Source: Telluria beijingensis
Lineage (GTDB): Bacteria > Pseudomonadota > Gammaproteobacteria > Burkholderiales > Burkholderiaceae_D
DNA: 64,000 nt
Direction: 5' to 3'
Assembly: GCF_030770395.1 (NCBI RefSeq)
Contig: NZ_CP132480.1
Coordinates: 5,418,953 to 5,482,952 of the forward strand
The notes below the pieces were generated by a model, which did not search any database, was not told the DNA's origin, and worked only from the letters and a program-made list of their open reading frames with translations. Below, piece after piece: positions 36,366 to 47,254 of the stretch (positions are counted from its first letter, which is position 1; each line of letters starts with the position of its first letter). The translations under genes were made by a program, and so were the position numbers.

Positions 36366-38914
36366 TACCAATCCTCTCTGACCGCGCGCACCGGGCCGCC
36401 GGACAATGCCTGGCGTCCCGATACCAGCGCGGTGGCGATCGATGCAGCGACCAGCACCGCGGCCACGCTGCCCAGCAGGGGCCAGGGCAGGTGCAGGCCC
36501 ATCGTCCAGTGGAAGGACTGCGGGTTGATCACGTACACCAGGATCAGGCTGATCACCAGCCCGAGCGCGAAGCCGGCGATCACGCCAAGGCTCGTCAGCA
36601 GTCCGCCCTCGAAGGCGAGCAGCTGCAAGACCTGGCGCCGGGTGACGCCGACGTGGCGCAGCATACCGAATTCTCGCGCCCTTGCCAAAGTCTGGGCCGA
36701 AAAACTTGCCGCGATGCCCGACAGGCCGATGGCGATCGCGATCGCCTCCAGTAGGTAAGTCACGGCGAAACTGCGGTCGAAGATCTTGAGGCTCGTGGCG
36801 CGGATCTCGCCCGGTTTCATCAGGTTGAGGGCCGGTCCGAACGGCAGCGCGCGCAGGCTGCCCTCGAGCGTCGCGACGTCGGCGCCGCGCGCGCTCCACA
36901 GGGCGGCGTCGGTCACCTCGCGCTCGCCCGTCAGCCGGCGGTAGTCCTGCAGCTGGAGCACGACCGAGCCGGCCTGGTTGGCGTAGTCGCGCCAGGCGCC
37001 GGCCACGAAGAACTCGGCTTCGGCGCCGCCCAGCGGCAGCCGCAGGCGCTGCCCGACGCGGGCGCCATACAGGTCGAGCATCGCTTCCGACACCCAGGCC
37101 GGGCGGCTGCCGGGCGGGATCGGCATGGACTCGCCGACTAGGTACAGCAGGCGCGCCGGGTCGCTGGCGTCGATGTCGCGCGCGATGACGACGATCGGCG
37201 GCCGCTCGGGGGCCAGCGACACGCGCCGGGTGCGCAGGAACTGGACTTTCTCGACGCCGGGCAGCGCGGCCAGCGCCGCCTGCTGGTCGAGCGTGAGAAA
37301 ACCGGTGCCGCCGGCATCGACCGTGCGTACGTACAGGTCGGCCGGCAGGATGTGGCCCATCCAGTCGTCGACCGAGACCCGGAAACTCGACACCATGATC
37401 CCCATCGCCACCATCAGGCTGAAGCTGGCCAGGATGCCGCCCAGCGCGATCGAGGCCTGGCCCGGCGCATTGGCCAGGCGCGCCAGCGACAGCGCCAGCA
37501 CCGGCGGGCCACTGCCGCGCCGGGCGAGCAGCGCTTCCAGCGCACGGAAGGTGATCGAGGCGAAGCGCGGCATCAGGCCGATGCCGCCGACCAGCAGCAG
37601 GGCAATGGCCAGGTAGCCGAACAGCGGCAGTTCGAATACGGGCGGCGCGAACGAGAGCACGGCGGCCAGCAGCAGGCATACGATGGCGGGCCAGACCCGC
37701 GCCAGGCGCGTCAGCGGGGCCTCGTCGGCGCCGGACTTGATCGCCACCGCCGGCCGTGCGCGCGCCGCCTCCCAGGCCGGCGCCAGGCAGCCGAGCAGGG
37801 CCACGCCCAGCCCGAGCCCGAAGAACACGAGCGCCGCGCCGGGCGTGAACGCGACTTGCGGGCGGGTGCCGGGGAAGTAGCCGGCGCCCAGGTCGCCGCC
37901 GAAGAAATGCAGGGCGGCGGCCGCTAGCGCATAGCCGGCGCCGATGCCGAGCAGGGCGCCCAGCACGCCCAGGCTGCCGCCTTCGAGCAGCACCTGGCGC
38001 AGTAACTGGCCGCGCGCCAGTCCCAGCACGCGCAGCAGCGCGAACTGGCTGCGGCGACGCATCACCGACAGCGCCTGCGTCGAGAACACGAGGAAGGCGC
38101 CGGTGAACAGCGCCACCAGCGCCAGCACGGTCAGGTTGACGCGGTAGGCGCGGCTCATATTGGCGGTGCGGCTTTCCTGGTCGGCGTCGTTCGGCTGGCC
38201 CACCGTGAAGCGGCCCGGCCAGATCCGTTCCAGCTCGGCGGCGAGACTGCGCTGGAAGGCGGCGCGGTCGACGCCGTCGCGCAACTTGAGGTCGACCCGC
38301 GACAGCTGGCCCAGGCGATTGAGGCGCCACTGGGCGGCGCCGATGTCCATCACCGCCAGGCGCTGGCCGGCGCGCGCGCGCTGGACCGGGCCGGCCACCC
38401 TCAGCGACACCTCGCCGGTGCCGGCGCGCAGCACCAGGGTGTCGCCGCGCCGTTTATCGAGCCAGGCCTCGGCGGCCGGCGATAAAAACAGCGCGTCGTC
38501 GGCCAGGATGTCGAGCCGGCGGCCGTTGGCGGTCACGCCGAGCAGGTCGGGCGAAATCGCGCCGGCGCGGAAGGCGTCGAGCCCGATCACGCGCAACTGT
38601 CCTTCGGCGCCCGGCACCCCGGCCTGGACCTCGAGGATGGGCGAGGCCAGCGCCACGTCCGGGTGTTCGGCCAGCAGCGGATACACGGATTCGTCGAACA
38701 GCGGTTCGCGCCCCTGTACCTGGATGTCGGCCTGCCCCGACAGGCTCTTGACGGCCGCCGAGAATTCGTTGAAGGCGGCGGCATTGATCAGGTGGATGGC
38801 GAAGCCCATCGCCACCCCGACCGCGATGGCGGCGATGGCGACCAGGGCGCGCACCGGATGCGCGCGCCATTCGCCCAGCAACAGCCAGCGCGACAACTGG
38901 CTCAGGCCGGGCAT
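36365..38914 (-). CDS. FtsX-type ABC transporter permease without an adjacent ATPase
   Basis: An 849-residue membrane protein with two FtsX-type units: an N-terminal helix (VRALVAIAAIAVGVAMGFAI), a large periplasmic domain, a bundle of membrane helices around residues 280-490, a second periplasmic domain, and C-terminal helices preceded by AREFGMLRHVGVTRRQVLQL. The middle unit has SQFALLRVLGLARGQLLRQV, the equivalent coupling helix. Permeases of this build work with a MacB-like ATPase, normally encoded just upstream; here the upstream gene is a DUF4124 protein overlapping by 13 bases. The ATPase must be elsewhere or lost. The ATG at 38914 starts the first helix; earlier in-frame starts lie within the overlap. 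Confidence 0.88.
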   Translation of the reverse strand: MPGLSQLSRWLLLGEWRAHPVRALVAIAAIAVGVAMGFAIHLINAAAFNEFSAAVKSLSGQADIQVQGREPLFDESVYPLLAEHPDVALASPILEVQAGVPGAEGQLRVIGLDAFRAGAISPDLLGVTANGRRLDILADDALFLSPAAEAWLDKRRGDTLVLRAGTGEVSLRVAGPVQRARAGQRLAVMDIGAAQWRLNRLGQLSRVDLKLRDGVDRAAFQRSLAAELERIWPGRFTVGQPNDADQESRTANMSRAYRVNLTVLALVALFTGAFLVFSTQALSVMRRRSQFALLRVLGLARGQLLRQVLLEGGSLGVLGALLGIGAGYALAAAALHFFGGDLGAGYFPGTRPQVAFTPGAALVFFGLGLGVALLGCLAPAWEAARARPAVAIKSGADEAPLTRLARVWPAIVCLLLAAVLSFAPPVFELPLFGYLAIALLLVGGIGLMPRFASITFRALEALLARRGSGPPVLALSLARLANAPGQASIALGGILASFSLMVAMGIMVSSFRVSVDDWMGHILPADLYVRTVDAGGTGFLTLDQQAALAALPGVEKVQFLRTRRVSLAPERPPIVVIARDIDASDPARLLYLVGESMPIPPGSRPAWVSEAMLDLYGARVGQRLRLPLGGAEAEFFVAGAWRDYANQAGSVVLQLQDYRRLTGEREVTDAALWSARGADVATLEGSLRALPFGPALNLMKPGEIRATSLKIFDRSFAVTYLLEAIAIAIGLSGIAASFSAQTLARAREFGMLRHVGVTRRQVLQLLAFEGGLLTSLGVIAGFALGLVISLILVYVINPQSFHWTMGLHLPWPLLGSVAAVLVAASIATALVSGRQALSGGPVRAVREDW

Positions 38915-39330
38915 TCCACCGCCATCGTCTCGACCTGGCGCCGCGCCTTGATGCGGGCGGCTTCTTTCGCGTCGCCGCGGGTGCGCGCCAGGTCTTCCTC
39001 GAGCCACTGGCGCTGCAGGCGCAGCTTGTCGCAGCGCTTGCGCAGCGCCAGCGCCGCGCGCCGGGCGCGTTCGGCCTCGAGGTCTTCGCGCAGGGTTTGC
39101 CCGGCATGCCGCGCGTCGATCGCGCGCGCCAGTTCGTGCGCGCGCGCCATCCGCGCCTGGGTGTCGGGGTCGGGCACGGGCGCGGCGCGTAGCGCCAGTT
39201 GGGCGCCGGCGCCGGTGCAGGGACGGTCGCTGTAGCTCACCCGTCCACCCTCATGGCATTTGTAGATCGTGCCGGCCAGCGCATGCTGGCACAGCAGGCA
39301 GGCGATGGCGACGATGAATCGACGAAACAT
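38902..39330 (-). CDS. DUF4124 domain secreted protein
   Basis: A 142-residue protein. A signal peptide (residues 1-19, ending HALA) is followed at once by the DUF4124 motif GTIYKCHEGGRVSYSDRPC, with the two cysteines expected to pair. The rest is a charged, Ala/Arg-rich helix with coiled-coil character (LREDLEAERARRAALALRKR). Such periplasmic proteins are frequent in betaproteobacteria; no activity is known. Its end overlaps the FtsX-type permease, so they are cotranscribed. Confidence 0.88.
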   Translation of the reverse strand: MFRRFIVAIACLLCQHALAGTIYKCHEGGRVSYSDRPCTGAGAQLALRAAPVPDPDTQARMARAHELARAIDARHAGQTLREDLEAERARRAALALRKRCDKLRLQRQWLEEDLARTRGDAKEAARIKARRQVETMAVECPA

Positions 39331-39343
39331 GGGCGGCTCCCGG

Positions 39344-40765
39344 TCATAGTATCTTCCCGGGATTCATGATGCTGAGCGGGTCGAGCGCGCCTTTGATGGC
39401 ACGCATCATGCCGAGTTCGACCGGCGATTTATAGCGCGCCAGTTCCTCGCGTTTCAGCACGCCGATGCCGTGTTCGGCCGAGATCGAGCCGCCAAAGGCG
39501 TCGACCAGGTCGTGCACGATGCGGTTCACCGACGCCTGATGGGCCAGGAAGGCATCATGTTCCACACCGATGGGAGGCGCCACGTTGTAGTGCAGGTTGC
39601 CGTCGCCCAGGTGGCCGAAGGTCACGGGCTGGCAGCCGGGGAAGGCCTGGTCCAGCGCGGCGTCGGCGCGCGCGATGAAGTCGGGAATGGTTGAAACCGG
39701 CAACGAGATGTCATGCTTGATATTCTTGCCGGCCGCCGCCTGCGCCAGGGGGATGTGCTCGCGCAGCCGCCACAGGCCAAGCGCCTGCTGCTGCGAGGTG
39801 GCGACCACCGCGTCGCGCGCCACGCCGGCCTCCAACGCCTGGCCGACGCTGGACTCCAGCAGACCATGCGCATGCTGGTCGGACTCGTTGCTCGACAGCT
39901 CGACCAGCGCATACTGGGGATGGCGCGCGGCGAACGGTCTCGGCAGGTCGGGAAACTGCGCCGCCACCAGGTCCAGGCAAAAGGCCGACATCAGCTCGAA
40001 ACCGGTCAGCGCCGCGCCGCAGCGCGCCTGCAGCAGGCCCAGCAGCTCGAGCGCATGGCGCGGCGAGTCGAGCGCCACCAGCGCGGTGAGCGCGGCGCGC
40101 GGCGCCGGATACAGTTTCAATACCGCCGCCGTGATCACGCCCAGCGTGCCTTCGGCGCCGATGAAGAGGTCGCGCAGCGCATAACCGGTATTGTCCTTGC
40201 GCAGGCCGCGCAAGCCATCCCACACCTCGCCCTGGGCATTGACGACTTCGAGGCCCAGGCACAGTTCGCGCGTATTGCCATAGCGCAGCACGGCGGTGCC
40301 GCCGGCATTGGTCGACAGGTTGCCGCCGATCGTGCAGCTACCTTCGGCCGCCAGCGACAGCGGATACAGCATCCCGGCGTACGCGGCCGCGGCCTGGATG
40401 TCGGCCAGGATGCAGCCGGCCTCCACCGTCATGGTGCGGTTGGCTGGATCGATGGCCCGGATCCGGTTCAAGCGCCGCAGCGACAGCACGATCGCATCGC
40501 CGGACAGGTCGGGCACGCTGCCCATGACCAGGCCGGTGCGGCCGCCCTGCGGCACGATGGGCACGCGCGCCGCGGCGCAGGCGGTCACGATGGCGGCCAC
40601 CTGCGCGGTGTCCAGCGGCAGCACGACCGCCAGGCCGCGTCCGCTGTAGCGGCCGCGCCAGTCGGCCATGAAGGGCGCCATATCGGCTTGATCGGTGATG
40701 ACGTGGCTGGCGCCGACGATCGCGCGGCAGCGGGCCAGCAGCGATGCCCTGCTATCCTCAGCCAT
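39344..40765 (-). CDS. FAD-linked 2-hydroxyacid dehydrogenase (GlcD/D-lactate type)
   Basis: A 473-residue flavoprotein. The PCMH-type FAD domain has VVLPLDTAQVAAIVTACAAA, VPIVPQGGRTGLVMGSVPD, AEGSCTIGGNLSTNAGGTAV and FIGAEGTLGVITAAVLKLYP. The C-terminal FAD-oxidase domain includes TFGHLGDGNLHYNV and SISAEHGIGVLKREELARYK, ending LDPLSIMNPGKIL. This family oxidises D-lactate, glycolate or D-2-hydroxyglutarate and passes electrons to quinones or cytochromes. No GlcE or GlcF genes follow, so a stand-alone D-lactate or D-2-hydroxyglutarate enzyme is likelier than glycolate oxidase. The start overlaps the DUF2069 gene by 8 bases. Confidence 0.9.
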   Translation of the reverse strand: MAEDSRASLLARCRAIVGASHVITDQADMAPFMADWRGRYSGRGLAVVLPLDTAQVAAIVTACAAARVPIVPQGGRTGLVMGSVPDLSGDAIVLSLRRLNRIRAIDPANRTMTVEAGCILADIQAAAAYAGMLYPLSLAAEGSCTIGGNLSTNAGGTAVLRYGNTRELCLGLEVVNAQGEVWDGLRGLRKDNTGYALRDLFIGAEGTLGVITAAVLKLYPAPRAALTALVALDSPRHALELLGLLQARCGAALTGFELMSAFCLDLVAAQFPDLPRPFAARHPQYALVELSSNESDQHAHGLLESSVGQALEAGVARDAVVATSQQQALGLWRLREHIPLAQAAAGKNIKHDISLPVSTIPDFIARADAALDQAFPGCQPVTFGHLGDGNLHYNVAPPIGVEHDAFLAHQASVNRIVHDLVDAFGGSISAEHGIGVLKREELARYKSPVELGMMRAIKGALDPLSIMNPGKIL

Positions 40766-41158
40766 GCGGCACTTTGACCTTGTCCAGCAATTCCTTGGCC
40801 AGGCGCTGCGCCTCTTTTTTATAGGGCCGCAGGTAGAGCAGGGCGCTGAAGTAATACACGACCACCAGCACGATCTCGCCGATCGCCATATGGCGCGAGG
40901 CCGCGCTCTGGTCGGCCCAGGCCCGCACCACGCCTTCCGCAAAATAGATCAGGATCAGCATCGACGACCATTGCAAGGTGTACAGGTCGCGCTTGATCAC
41001 CCCACGCAGCGGCAATAGCAGGGGCAAGGCCTTCAGCGCCAGCAGCCAGCTGCCCGGCTGCAGCGGCGCGACGAAGGCTTCCCAGGCGACCAGCCAGCCG
41101 ATCAGCCAGATCAGGCTGGCGATCGCCCCGATATGAAAGAGTCTTTTCCCTGTTCCCA

Positions 41159-41159
<1 letters not shown>
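40758..41159 (-). CDS. DUF2069 membrane protein
   Basis: A 133-residue protein with four hydrophobic segments (GAIASLIWLIGWLVAWEAFV at the start, then two around LALKALPLLLPL and SSMLILIYFAEGVVRAWAD, and IGEIVLVVVYYFSALLYL) and a charged tail. The small size, helix pattern and YTLQWSSMLILIYFAEG match DUF2069. Function unknown. It lies in the common betaproteobacterial order wrbA, DUF2069, FAD oxidase, sharing one base with wrbA (TGATG). Confidence 0.9.
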
Positions 41160-43227
<2,068 letters not shown>

Positions 43228-43414
43228 CGGCCAGTCCAGCATCTCCCTGCAGCAGTCTGGCGTCCGAAATTGACTCACCATTTTGAATACTATCTAGACG
43301 TGTTTGACTACTAGCATAAGTGGGTCGACGCCTACGATGCGTAATGATTACATTAGTGACCCGGTACTCAATGAGCGTGCCGGGCCTTGAACGCGTTTCA
43401 ATAAGGGGGCTGAC

Positions 43415-43894
43415 ATGGCCGGGCATCCGAGCTACCGGAAGAAGTTTCAGACCGATCCCGCACTCTTGAAGTTGGCTTCCATGGCGCCGCTCCATCCAAA
43501 GAAAGATCGTGCAGTTTTTTACGCTGACGACTTTGGCGCACGCCTCGCATCCTTGTTCGTAAAGCAAAATCCTGAATATACCCGTCTTGATGAACTGTTG
43601 AGTCAGACAAAGGCAGGGTGCGATCTTTGGTCGGCGCTCAAGGGGGGAGACTGGAGCCATACTGAGGAAGTATGGTGGGAACTGTCTTGGCGGCTTGCCA
43701 GAATTGCAGAAGGCACAGTGAACGTTTTTGGACCAACTCGTTTCGTTCGAAATGAGCCGATCAGCTCTTTTCGACACAGATACTCGACTGGTTCATTTGC
43801 GAATTCAGTCTTCGAGAAAGTCGAGTTGCCCGAATTGGAAGCGAATCCACGGGTGACACAGATACTCTACAATGGCAAGCCGTTTGGCGAATAG
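43415..43894 (+). CDS. Orphan protein of unknown function in an AT-rich patch
   Basis: A 159-residue, probably cytoplasmic protein with no family I recognise. It has no signal peptide or membrane helix, several Trp residues in a row of helices (CDLWSALKGGDWSHTEEVWW), a FGPTRFVRNEPISSFRHRY segment and a polar C-terminus. An AGGGGG box 5 bases before the ATG supports translation. Its GC is clearly lower than that of yihY on one side and the DUF962 gene on the other, which suggests recent transfer. It may be a leftover of a small accessory module such as toxin or immunity gene, but nothing in the sequence proves this. Confidence 0.65.
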   Translation: MAGHPSYRKKFQTDPALLKLASMAPLHPKKDRAVFYADDFGARLASLFVKQNPEYTRLDELLSQTKAGCDLWSALKGGDWSHTEEVWWELSWRLARIAEGTVNVFGPTRFVRNEPISSFRHRYSTGSFANSVFEKVELPELEANPRVTQILYNGKPFGE

Positions 43895-43969
43895 CATTCC
43901 AGCGGCGAATCGGCGCGCATGGCTTTCTCGGCCATCCGCATCAAGCCGACCACGCGCCGCTGCCACCGC

Positions 43970-44275
43970 TCACCAGCTCAGCTTGCCCGTCAACATCTGC
44001 CAGTACATCAGCCAGTCGGCGCGGAACGCGTACCAGGGGTGATCGAAGGTGGCGGGCCGGTTCTTCTCGTAGAAAAAATGTCCGACCCAGGCGCCGCCAT
44101 AGCCGCCGACCAGCGCCACCGCAATCCACCAGGCGTCCAGGGTGCCGAAGAAGGAGACCAGCGCCGCGATGGCGATCGAGGTGCCGACGAAGTGGGCGCG
44201 GCGACAGCGGCGGTCGTCGTGCTGGCCCAGGTAGTAAGGATAGAACTCGGCGAAGCTGGCGTGACTGGTGCTCAT
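43970..44275 (-). CDS. DUF962/Mpo1-like membrane protein
   Basis: A 101-residue protein matching the DUF962 (Mpo1-like) family: FAEFYPYYLGQHDDRRCRRA with the conserved HxxxxxRxxH-like start, HFVGTSIAIAALVSFFG, and GYGGAWVGHFFYEKNRPATF followed by HPWYAFRADWLMYWQMLTG. The yeast member is a dioxygenase acting on 2-hydroxy fatty acids, using His residues like those seen here. Bacterial function is not established. It overlaps the end of the hydrolase gene upstream by 4 bases. Confidence 0.9.
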   Translation of the reverse strand: MSTSHASFAEFYPYYLGQHDDRRCRRAHFVGTSIAIAALVSFFGTLDAWWIAVALVGGYGGAWVGHFFYEKNRPATFDHPWYAFRADWLMYWQMLTGKLSW

Positions 44276-45108
44276 CGCGTCTCTCCGATCATGGTCGTGG
44301 CGGTCGCGGCGGCGGCCCAGTCCAGCAGGGCGGCCAGCACCGCGTCCGGGGCCTCGCTCATCATCGCGTGGCCGGCGTCCACGCTGACGATCCTGCCATG
44401 CGCCAGCGCGGCGGTCAACGGCTGCGCCGAACGTGGCGGCGTCATCATGTCCTTGCGGCCCAGGACGAACAGGGTCGGGCAGGATACCGACGTCGCTGCG
44501 GTCGCGCCGTTGGCATAGGCGTTGCAGGCCGCGAAATCCGTATGGAACACCCCATCCGCGCCGCGCGCCGTCATGCGCTGCATCAGGCGCCGCGCCGTAT
44601 TGAGGACGGAGATGCCGGGACCTGCGGTCGACGGACCCGGCAGCCAGGCGGCATGCGACCAGGCCGCGACCATCTCGATGGCTGATTGTGGATCGGTGCG
44701 CGCACTCTCCAGCAGCGTGTCCGACACCTTCATCGGGAAGGTCGTACCGAGCAGGGCCAGCCCCGCCACGCGCTGCGGCGCCAGGTGGGCTGCTTCCAGT
44801 GCGATGAGCGAGCCCATGCTGTGGCCGGCGAGCAGCGCGCGTTCGACCCCGGCCGCGTCGAGCAATGCAGGCACCCACGCGGCCATGGCCTCGACCGTGG
44901 CCAGCGGCGGCCCGCCGCTGCGGCCATGGCCCGGCAGGTCGGGCGCCAGCACCGCGTGGCCGCGATGGGCCAGCGCGCGGCTTTGCAGGGCCCATACCGA
45001 GTGGTCATTCTGGGCGCCATGCAGCAATACAATGACGGGCAGCGTGGGGTCGAAGGTCTTGCCGCCGGTGTAGCAGTAGACCTGCTGGTGGTCGACGTCG
45101 AGCAGCAT
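44272..45108 (-). CDS. Alpha/beta hydrolase
   Basis: A 278-residue hydrolase. LPVIVLLHGAQNDHSVWALQ gives the oxyanion loop, LLAGHSMGSLIALEAAH the nucleophilic serine, LFVLGRKDMMTPPRSA the acid, and VSVDAGHAMMSEAPDAVL the catalytic His. The substrate is unknown. It lies one base after metY and overlaps the DUF962 gene, so metY-hydrolase-DUF962 form an operon; no link to methionine synthesis is apparent beyond position. Confidence 0.88.
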   Translation of the reverse strand: MLLDVDHQQVYCYTGGKTFDPTLPVIVLLHGAQNDHSVWALQSRALAHRGHAVLAPDLPGHGRSGGPPLATVEAMAAWVPALLDAAGVERALLAGHSMGSLIALEAAHLAPQRVAGLALLGTTFPMKVSDTLLESARTDPQSAIEMVAAWSHAAWLPGPSTAGPGISVLNTARRLMQRMTARGADGVFHTDFAACNAYANGATAATSVSCPTLFVLGRKDMMTPPRSAQPLTAALAHGRIVSVDAGHAMMSEAPDAVLAALLDWAAAATATTMIGETR

Positions 45109-45109
45109 C

Positions 45110-46420
45110 TCAGGCCCCCTTCGCAGCGAGCTTCAGGCCGCGTTTCAGGTCGTCGATCAAATCGTCCGGGTCTTCCAGGCCGACCGACAGGCGCAGCGTG
45201 CCTTGCGTGACGCCGCTGGCCGCGAGCTGCTCGACCGGCACCCGGAAGTGGGTGGTCGACGCCGGGTGGATCACGAGCGACTTCGCGTCGCCCACGTTCG
45301 CCAGGTGCGAGAACACCTGCAAGCCGTCGGCGAAGCGGCGCCCGGCCGCGCGGTCGCCCTTCAGTTCGAAGGTGAACACGGCGCCGCAGCCTTTCGGCAG
45401 CAGCCGCTGCGCCAGCGCGTGGTCGGGATGCGATGCCAGTTCGGGATAGGACACCGAGGCCACCAGCGGATGGGCGGCCAGGAACTCGACCACGCGCCGG
45501 GTATTGGCGGCGTGGCGTTCCATGCGCAGTCCGAGCGTCTCGATGCCCTGCAGGATGGCGAATGCATTGTGCGGGCTCATGGCGGCCCCGAAGTCGCGCA
45601 AGCCTTCGCGCCGCGCGCGCAGGGCGAAGGCGCCGACGGTCGACTCGTCGCTGAATACCATGCCGTGGAAGCCGTCGTACGGCTCGCACAGGGTGGCGAA
45701 GCGCCCGCTGCGTTCATGCGCCGCCTGCCAATCGAAAGCGCCGCCATCGACCAGCAGGCCCCCGATTGCGGTGCCGTGCCCGCACAGGAATTTGGTGGCC
45801 GAGTGGAACAGCAGGTCGGCGCCGAGGTCGAACGGCCGCTGCAGGTACGGCGTGGCGAAGGTGGCGTCGACCATCAGCGGCAGGTCGTGGGTGTGGGCGA
45901 GGTCGGCGATGGCGGGGATGTCGAGCACGTCGAGGCCCGGATTGCCGAGGGTTTCGCCGAACAGCAGCCTGGTCGTCGGGCGGATCGCGGCGCGCCAGGC
46001 ATCGAGGTCGCGCGGGTCGACGAAGGTGGTCTCGACCCCGAACCGGCGCAGCGTATGGGCCAGCAGTTTGTGCGAGCCGCCGTACAGCGCGCGCGAAGCC
46101 ACGATGTGGTCGCCGGCGCCGGCCAGCGTCGCGAGGCCCAGGTGCATGGCGGCCTGGCCGCTGGCGGTGGCGATGCCGGCCACGCCGCCTTCGAGCGCCG
46201 CGATGCGTTCTTCGAGCACCGCATTGGTCGGATTCGAGATGCGCGAATACACGTGCCCCGCCTGCTCCATATTGAACAAGGCCGCGCCGTGGCCGGAATC
46301 GCGGAAGGCGAACGAGGACGTGAAATGGATCGGCGTGGCGCGCGCGCCGGTAAGGGGATCGGGGGCGCTGCCCGCGTGCACGGACAGGGTGTCGAAACCG
46401 GGAAGTCGGGGACCGCTCAT
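45110..46420 (-). CDS. metY: O-acetylhomoserine aminocarboxypropyltransferase (sulfhydrylase) family
   Basis: A 436-residue Cys/Met metabolism PLP enzyme. It begins GFDTLSVHAGSAPDPLTGAR, shows YSRISNPTNAVLEERIAALE, the cofactor region ALYGGSHKLLAHTLRRFG, LMVDATFATPYLQRPFDLGA, and the Schiff-base lysine in LLFHSATKFLCGHGTAIGG. The end FRVPVEQLAASGVTQGTLRL SVGLED is typical. The length (about 430) fits MetY rather than MetZ or MetB. It makes homocysteine from O-acetylhomoserine and sulfide. The ATG at 46420 begins the conserved part. Confidence 0.88.
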   Translation of the reverse strand: MSGPRLPGFDTLSVHAGSAPDPLTGARATPIHFTSSFAFRDSGHGAALFNMEQAGHVYSRISNPTNAVLEERIAALEGGVAGIATASGQAAMHLGLATLAGAGDHIVASRALYGGSHKLLAHTLRRFGVETTFVDPRDLDAWRAAIRPTTRLLFGETLGNPGLDVLDIPAIADLAHTHDLPLMVDATFATPYLQRPFDLGADLLFHSATKFLCGHGTAIGGLLVDGGAFDWQAAHERSGRFATLCEPYDGFHGMVFSDESTVGAFALRARREGLRDFGAAMSPHNAFAILQGIETLGLRMERHAANTRRVVEFLAAHPLVASVSYPELASHPDHALAQRLLPKGCGAVFTFELKGDRAAGRRFADGLQVFSHLANVGDAKSLVIHPASTTHFRVPVEQLAASGVTQGTLRLSVGLEDPDDLIDDLKRGLKLAAKGA

Positions 46421-46621
46421 GCTGGACTCTGTGGAATGGAGATGGCGCATCCTAGCAGGTATGGTTTGTTGCGCAATCTGCGCTGCACCATCTTGTCGTC
46501 TTGCTTGCACCATGATGCAGCGCAACGCTGGATTTTTTGGCGGGCATAGGCTACAGTCGGTGTTATGCCTTATACAAATTTATCCAGTATCAGCAATATT
46601 GACGAAGCGGGGGTGGCGAAC

Positions 46622-47074
46622 ATGAAAGTTTCGGAAATCCTGCAGGTGAAGGGCAATATCCTTTATACCGTGACGCCCGACCAGCCGCTGGTCGACGCGG
46701 TGACCACGATGTCCGAGAACGATATCGGTTCGCTGGTCGTGATGGAGTATGGCGACCTGGTCGGCATGCTGACGTTCCGCGAGGTGCTCAAGGCGCTGCA
46801 CGCGAACGGCGGCGCGGTCGGCGCCGGCACCGTGCGCCGCCACATGGACGACAGCCCGATCACCGTGACTCCGGACACCGAAGTCAACGAGGTGCGCCGC
46901 ATCATGCTCGAGAAGCACGCGCGCTACCTGCCGGTGATGGATGCCCGCACCTTGCTGGGCGTGATCTCGTTCTACGACGTCGCGCGCGCGGTACTCGAGG
47001 CGCAGAGCTTCGAGAACCGCATGCTCAAGGCGTATATCCGCGACTGGCCGGCGGAGCAGAACGCGGCGGATTGA
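46622..47074 (+). CDS. CBS domain pair protein
   Basis: A 150-residue protein made of two CBS motifs: MKVSEILQVKGNILYTVTPD then DAVTTMSENDIGSLVVMEYG, and DSPITVTPDTEVNEVRRIML then KHARYLPVMDARTLLGVISF. CBS pairs usually bind adenine nucleotides; stand-alone proteins of this kind are thought to be regulators, target unknown. A longer start at 46565 exists, but the ATG at 46622, behind a G-rich stretch, starts exactly with the conserved domain. A composite palindromic repeat follows its stop codon. Confidence 0.88.
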   Translation: MKVSEILQVKGNILYTVTPDQPLVDAVTTMSENDIGSLVVMEYGDLVGMLTFREVLKALHANGGAVGAGTVRRHMDDSPITVTPDTEVNEVRRIMLEKHARYLPVMDARTLLGVISFYDVARAVLEAQSFENRMLKAYIRDWPAEQNAAD

Positions 47075-47090
47075 GCCAGCGTCACACGCA

Positions 47091-47218
47091 CGTCGTTACC
47101 TCCACTGGAGGCAACGATTTCCCGCGAAGGCGGGAACCCAAGTCAATTCGCGCTGACGCTACGTGCGCTATTGGTGGCGGCACTTAGAACTTGGGTTCCC
47201 GCCTGCGCGGGAACGACG
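47091..47218. repeat. REP-like composite palindromic repeat, copy 1
   Basis: The element contains three small hairpins and an outer pairing. GTTACCTCC-ACT-GGAGGCAAC is the first hairpin; TTTCCCGCGAAGGCGGGAA the second; and, after a ~55-base spacer, TTGGGTTCCCGCCTGCGCGGG AAC the third. AACCCAAGT on the left pairs with ACTTGGGTT on the right. A second copy with the same plan lies at 50844-50971. Both follow a gene end, as REP/BIME elements do, and may protect or end transcripts. Confidence 0.8.
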
Positions 47219-47254
47219 TGGTTCTTGTGCCGGTAGAAATGCCGCTCACGCCGA

